A stretch of 5,443 nt of DNA from Pseudomonadota bacterium (GTDB lineage: Bacteria > Pseudomonadota > Alphaproteobacteria > Rhizobiales > Devosiaceae), in NCBI GenBank assembly GCA_023387585.1, contig JAEWHZ010000347.1:1-5443 (forward strand), read 5' to 3'. Shown piece by piece: positions 4,378 through 5,443 of the stretch (its first letter is position 1; each line of letters opens with the position of its first letter). Made by a program: the position numbers and the translations under genes. The notes beneath the pieces were generated by a model. It was given only the letters and a program-made list of their open reading frames with translations, was not told the origin of the DNA and did not search any database.

Positions 4378-5443
4378 GCCGCGATGCCGTTGACGGCCAG
4401 CACGTCGCGCATGCGGCGGGTGGCCAGCTCCGGATCGGCCAGCACGCGCGCCGTGTCGGCCAGCCGGAACAGCTCGGCGAGATGCAGCACCGAACGCGCC
4501 GATTGCTGCCCGCCGATCATGGCGAAATGGTCCTGCAAGCCGTTGAGATAGGCGAGGAAGACGACGCCGGTCTTGTAGAAGCGGGTAGGGGCGGCAAAAA
4601 TGTGCCGGCTGAGCGGCACGGTCGGCTCGAGGATGTCGAAGAACTCGTTGTCGTTGCCGCGCCCCAGCGCCGCCAGCCCCGCCGAGGCCGCCGGCGCGAT
4701 GGCATCGAAAATGCCCAGCAGCGCATGCGAGAAGCCCCGGTCGTCGCCGGCGATCAGCTCGGCATAGTTGAAGTCGTCGCCGGTATACATCTTCACTTTG
4801 TCTGTCGGGCTGGCGGACGGAAAACCGGTATCCACTTTTCCTGCCAGCCCTCTCGCCGGCAGCCGCCGGCGCATGTCGATCTCCTTCTCCGCCGAGAGCA
4901 GGGAGATCTTGATGCCGTCGACCTTGTCCGCATGGGCGGCGATCACGTCGAGGCAGACATCCATCGCCTCCTCATGCGTGCCCCGGCCCCAATAGCCTTC
5001 CAGCGCCGGATCGAACATCTCCCCCAGCCAATGCAGGATCACCGGCTGCCTCACCTGCCCGAGGATGCGCGCATAGACCCTGGCATAGTCGTCCGGCGAT
5101 TTCGCCGCCGCCGCCAGGGCCCGGCTCGCCATCAGGATCACCCGCCCGCCCTCGCCCTCGACGAAGCCGACCTGCTCCTCATAGGCGGCGATGATGTCCT
5201 CGATCGTCACATCCGGCCCCGGCGCCAGATGGTCGGTGCCGGCGCCATGGGCGATCAGCGCGTCGTCGCGCGTTTTCGCCTCGGCCTGCGCCCGGCGGAT
5301 CAATTCCTGCGCCTCCGCCCAGCCCAGCCCCATGCCGCGCTGCGCCGTATCCATGGCCTCGGCGACCCCGAGCCCGAGATCCCACAGCCGGTGGCGGAAT
5401 TTCAGCGTCGTCTCCCAGTCGATCGCCGGCGTCAGCCACGGAT
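4374..5443 (-). CDS. DUF993 family protein (dihydrodipicolinate synthase-like barrel), N-terminus cut by the window edge
   Basis: The frame is open from the right edge to TGA at 4376-4374, giving 355 visible residues. It begins in the conserved block TPAIDWETTLKFRHRLWDLG, followed by GVAEAMDTAQRGMGLGWAEA, so only a few dozen N-terminal residues are missing and the Met at 5354 is internal. Other DUF993-like blocks are PVILHWLGEMFDPALEGYWG, DGIKISLLSAEKEIDMRRRL, MYTGDDFNYAELIAGD and RHIFAAPTRFYKTGVVFLAY. The lysine of DGIKISLL resembles the catalytic lysine position of class I aldolases, which is inference. I recall the family beside Gfo/Idh dehydrogenases, TIM-barrel isomerases and sugar transporters, consistent with a sugar or polyol catabolic operon. 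The segment encoded by 4797-4856 is an apparent insertion between RRRLP and VKMYTGDDFNY, described as a separate repeat. Confidence 0.92.
   Translation of the reverse strand, partial: PWLTPAIDWETTLKFRHRLWDLGLGVAEAMDTAQRGMGLGWAEAQELIRRAQAEAKTRDDALIAHGAGTDHLAPGPDVTIEDIIAAYEEQVGFVEGEGGRVILMASRALAAAAKSPDDYARVYARILGQVRQPVILHWLGEMFDPALEGYWGRGTHEEAMDVCLDVIAAHADKVDGIKISLLSAEKEIDMRRRLPARGLAGKVDTGFPSASPTDKVKMYTGDDFNYAELIAGDDRGFSHALLGIFDAIAPAASAGLAALGRGNDNEFFDILEPTVPLSRHIFAAPTRFYKTGVVFLAYLNGLQDHFAMIGGQQSARSVLHLAELFRLADTARVLADPELATRRMRDVLAVNGIAA
4797..4856 (-). repeat. Palindromic repeat element inserted in frame within the DUF993 gene
   Basis: Arms GGGCTGGC (4807-4814) and GCCAGCCC (4843-4850) pair perfectly, and inside them GGAAAA (4819-4824) pairs with TTTTCC (4836-4841) around an 11-base loop. 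On the minus strand the core reads GGAAAAGTGGATACCGGTTTT CC (4841-4819), close to a short palindromic sequence I recall as widespread between genes in Hyphomicrobiales. Here it is translated: 4856-4797 encodes about 20 residues that include GKVDTGFPS, where relatives as I recall them carry only about two residues. The net gain, about 54 bases, keeps the frame. The exact ends and any target duplication cannot be fixed without an uninterrupted relative. Confidence 0.7.

Noticed and set aside
3658..4551. Plus-strand frame of 297 codons opposite the TIM-barrel and DUF993 genes
   Set aside because: Composition (many Arg, His, Asp, Ala) is typical of a GC-rich antisense frame, and the opposite strand encodes conserved enzymes.
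4374..5354. Full-length DUF993 gene starting at the Met at 5354
   Set aside because: The frame continues to the window edge and encodes further conserved family residues upstream, so this Met is internal and the gene is partial.

Overview
The window is GC-rich and almost fully coding. It reads as the chromosome of an alphaproteobacterium, most likely of the Hyphomicrobiales (Rhizobiales). The grounds are an L19 ribosomal protein with a long Ala/Glu tail, a DUF993 protein paired with a TIM-barrel sugar isomerase-like protein, and two dispersed palindromic repeats of types I associate with that order. The placement rests on recalled family knowledge, not on a search.

Layout: a PadR-family regulator (1-745, minus) runs off the left edge. 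Upstream of it, on the same strand, is a Tat-exported nitroreductase-family protein (831-1481). The 85-nt gap between them holds two copies of a CAAGATATATC motif, probably PadR operators. The nitroreductase leader holds two TTGA-N6-TCAA dyads, which suggest control by an FNR/FixK/DNR-type regulator. Then comes rplS (1640-2200, minus) with a GC-rich hairpin after its stop. It is divergent from a two-gene plus-strand unit: a small membrane-anchored Cys/His protein resembling DUF2946 (2408-2770) and a PCuAC copper chaperone with a His-rich tail (2833-3393). This looks like periplasmic copper handling, as used in cytochrome oxidase CuA assembly.

The PCuAC gene converges on a minus-strand pair separated from it by a 79-nt double-hairpin repeat (3413-3491). 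The pair is a DUF993 protein (4374 to beyond 5443) and a TIM-barrel isomerase/epimerase-like protein (3556-4377). They overlap by ATGA and are probably consecutive genes of a sugar or polyol catabolic operon whose substrate cannot be read here.

The most unusual feature is inside the DUF993 gene. A palindromic element, with 8-bp outer and 6-bp inner arms around a GGAAAA...TTTTCC core, sits in frame at about 4797-4856. It appears to add roughly 18-20 residues between two conserved blocks of the protein. This resembles in principle the Rickettsia palindromic elements that are tolerated inside genes. No RNA genes, CRISPR arrays, transposases or phage genes were seen.
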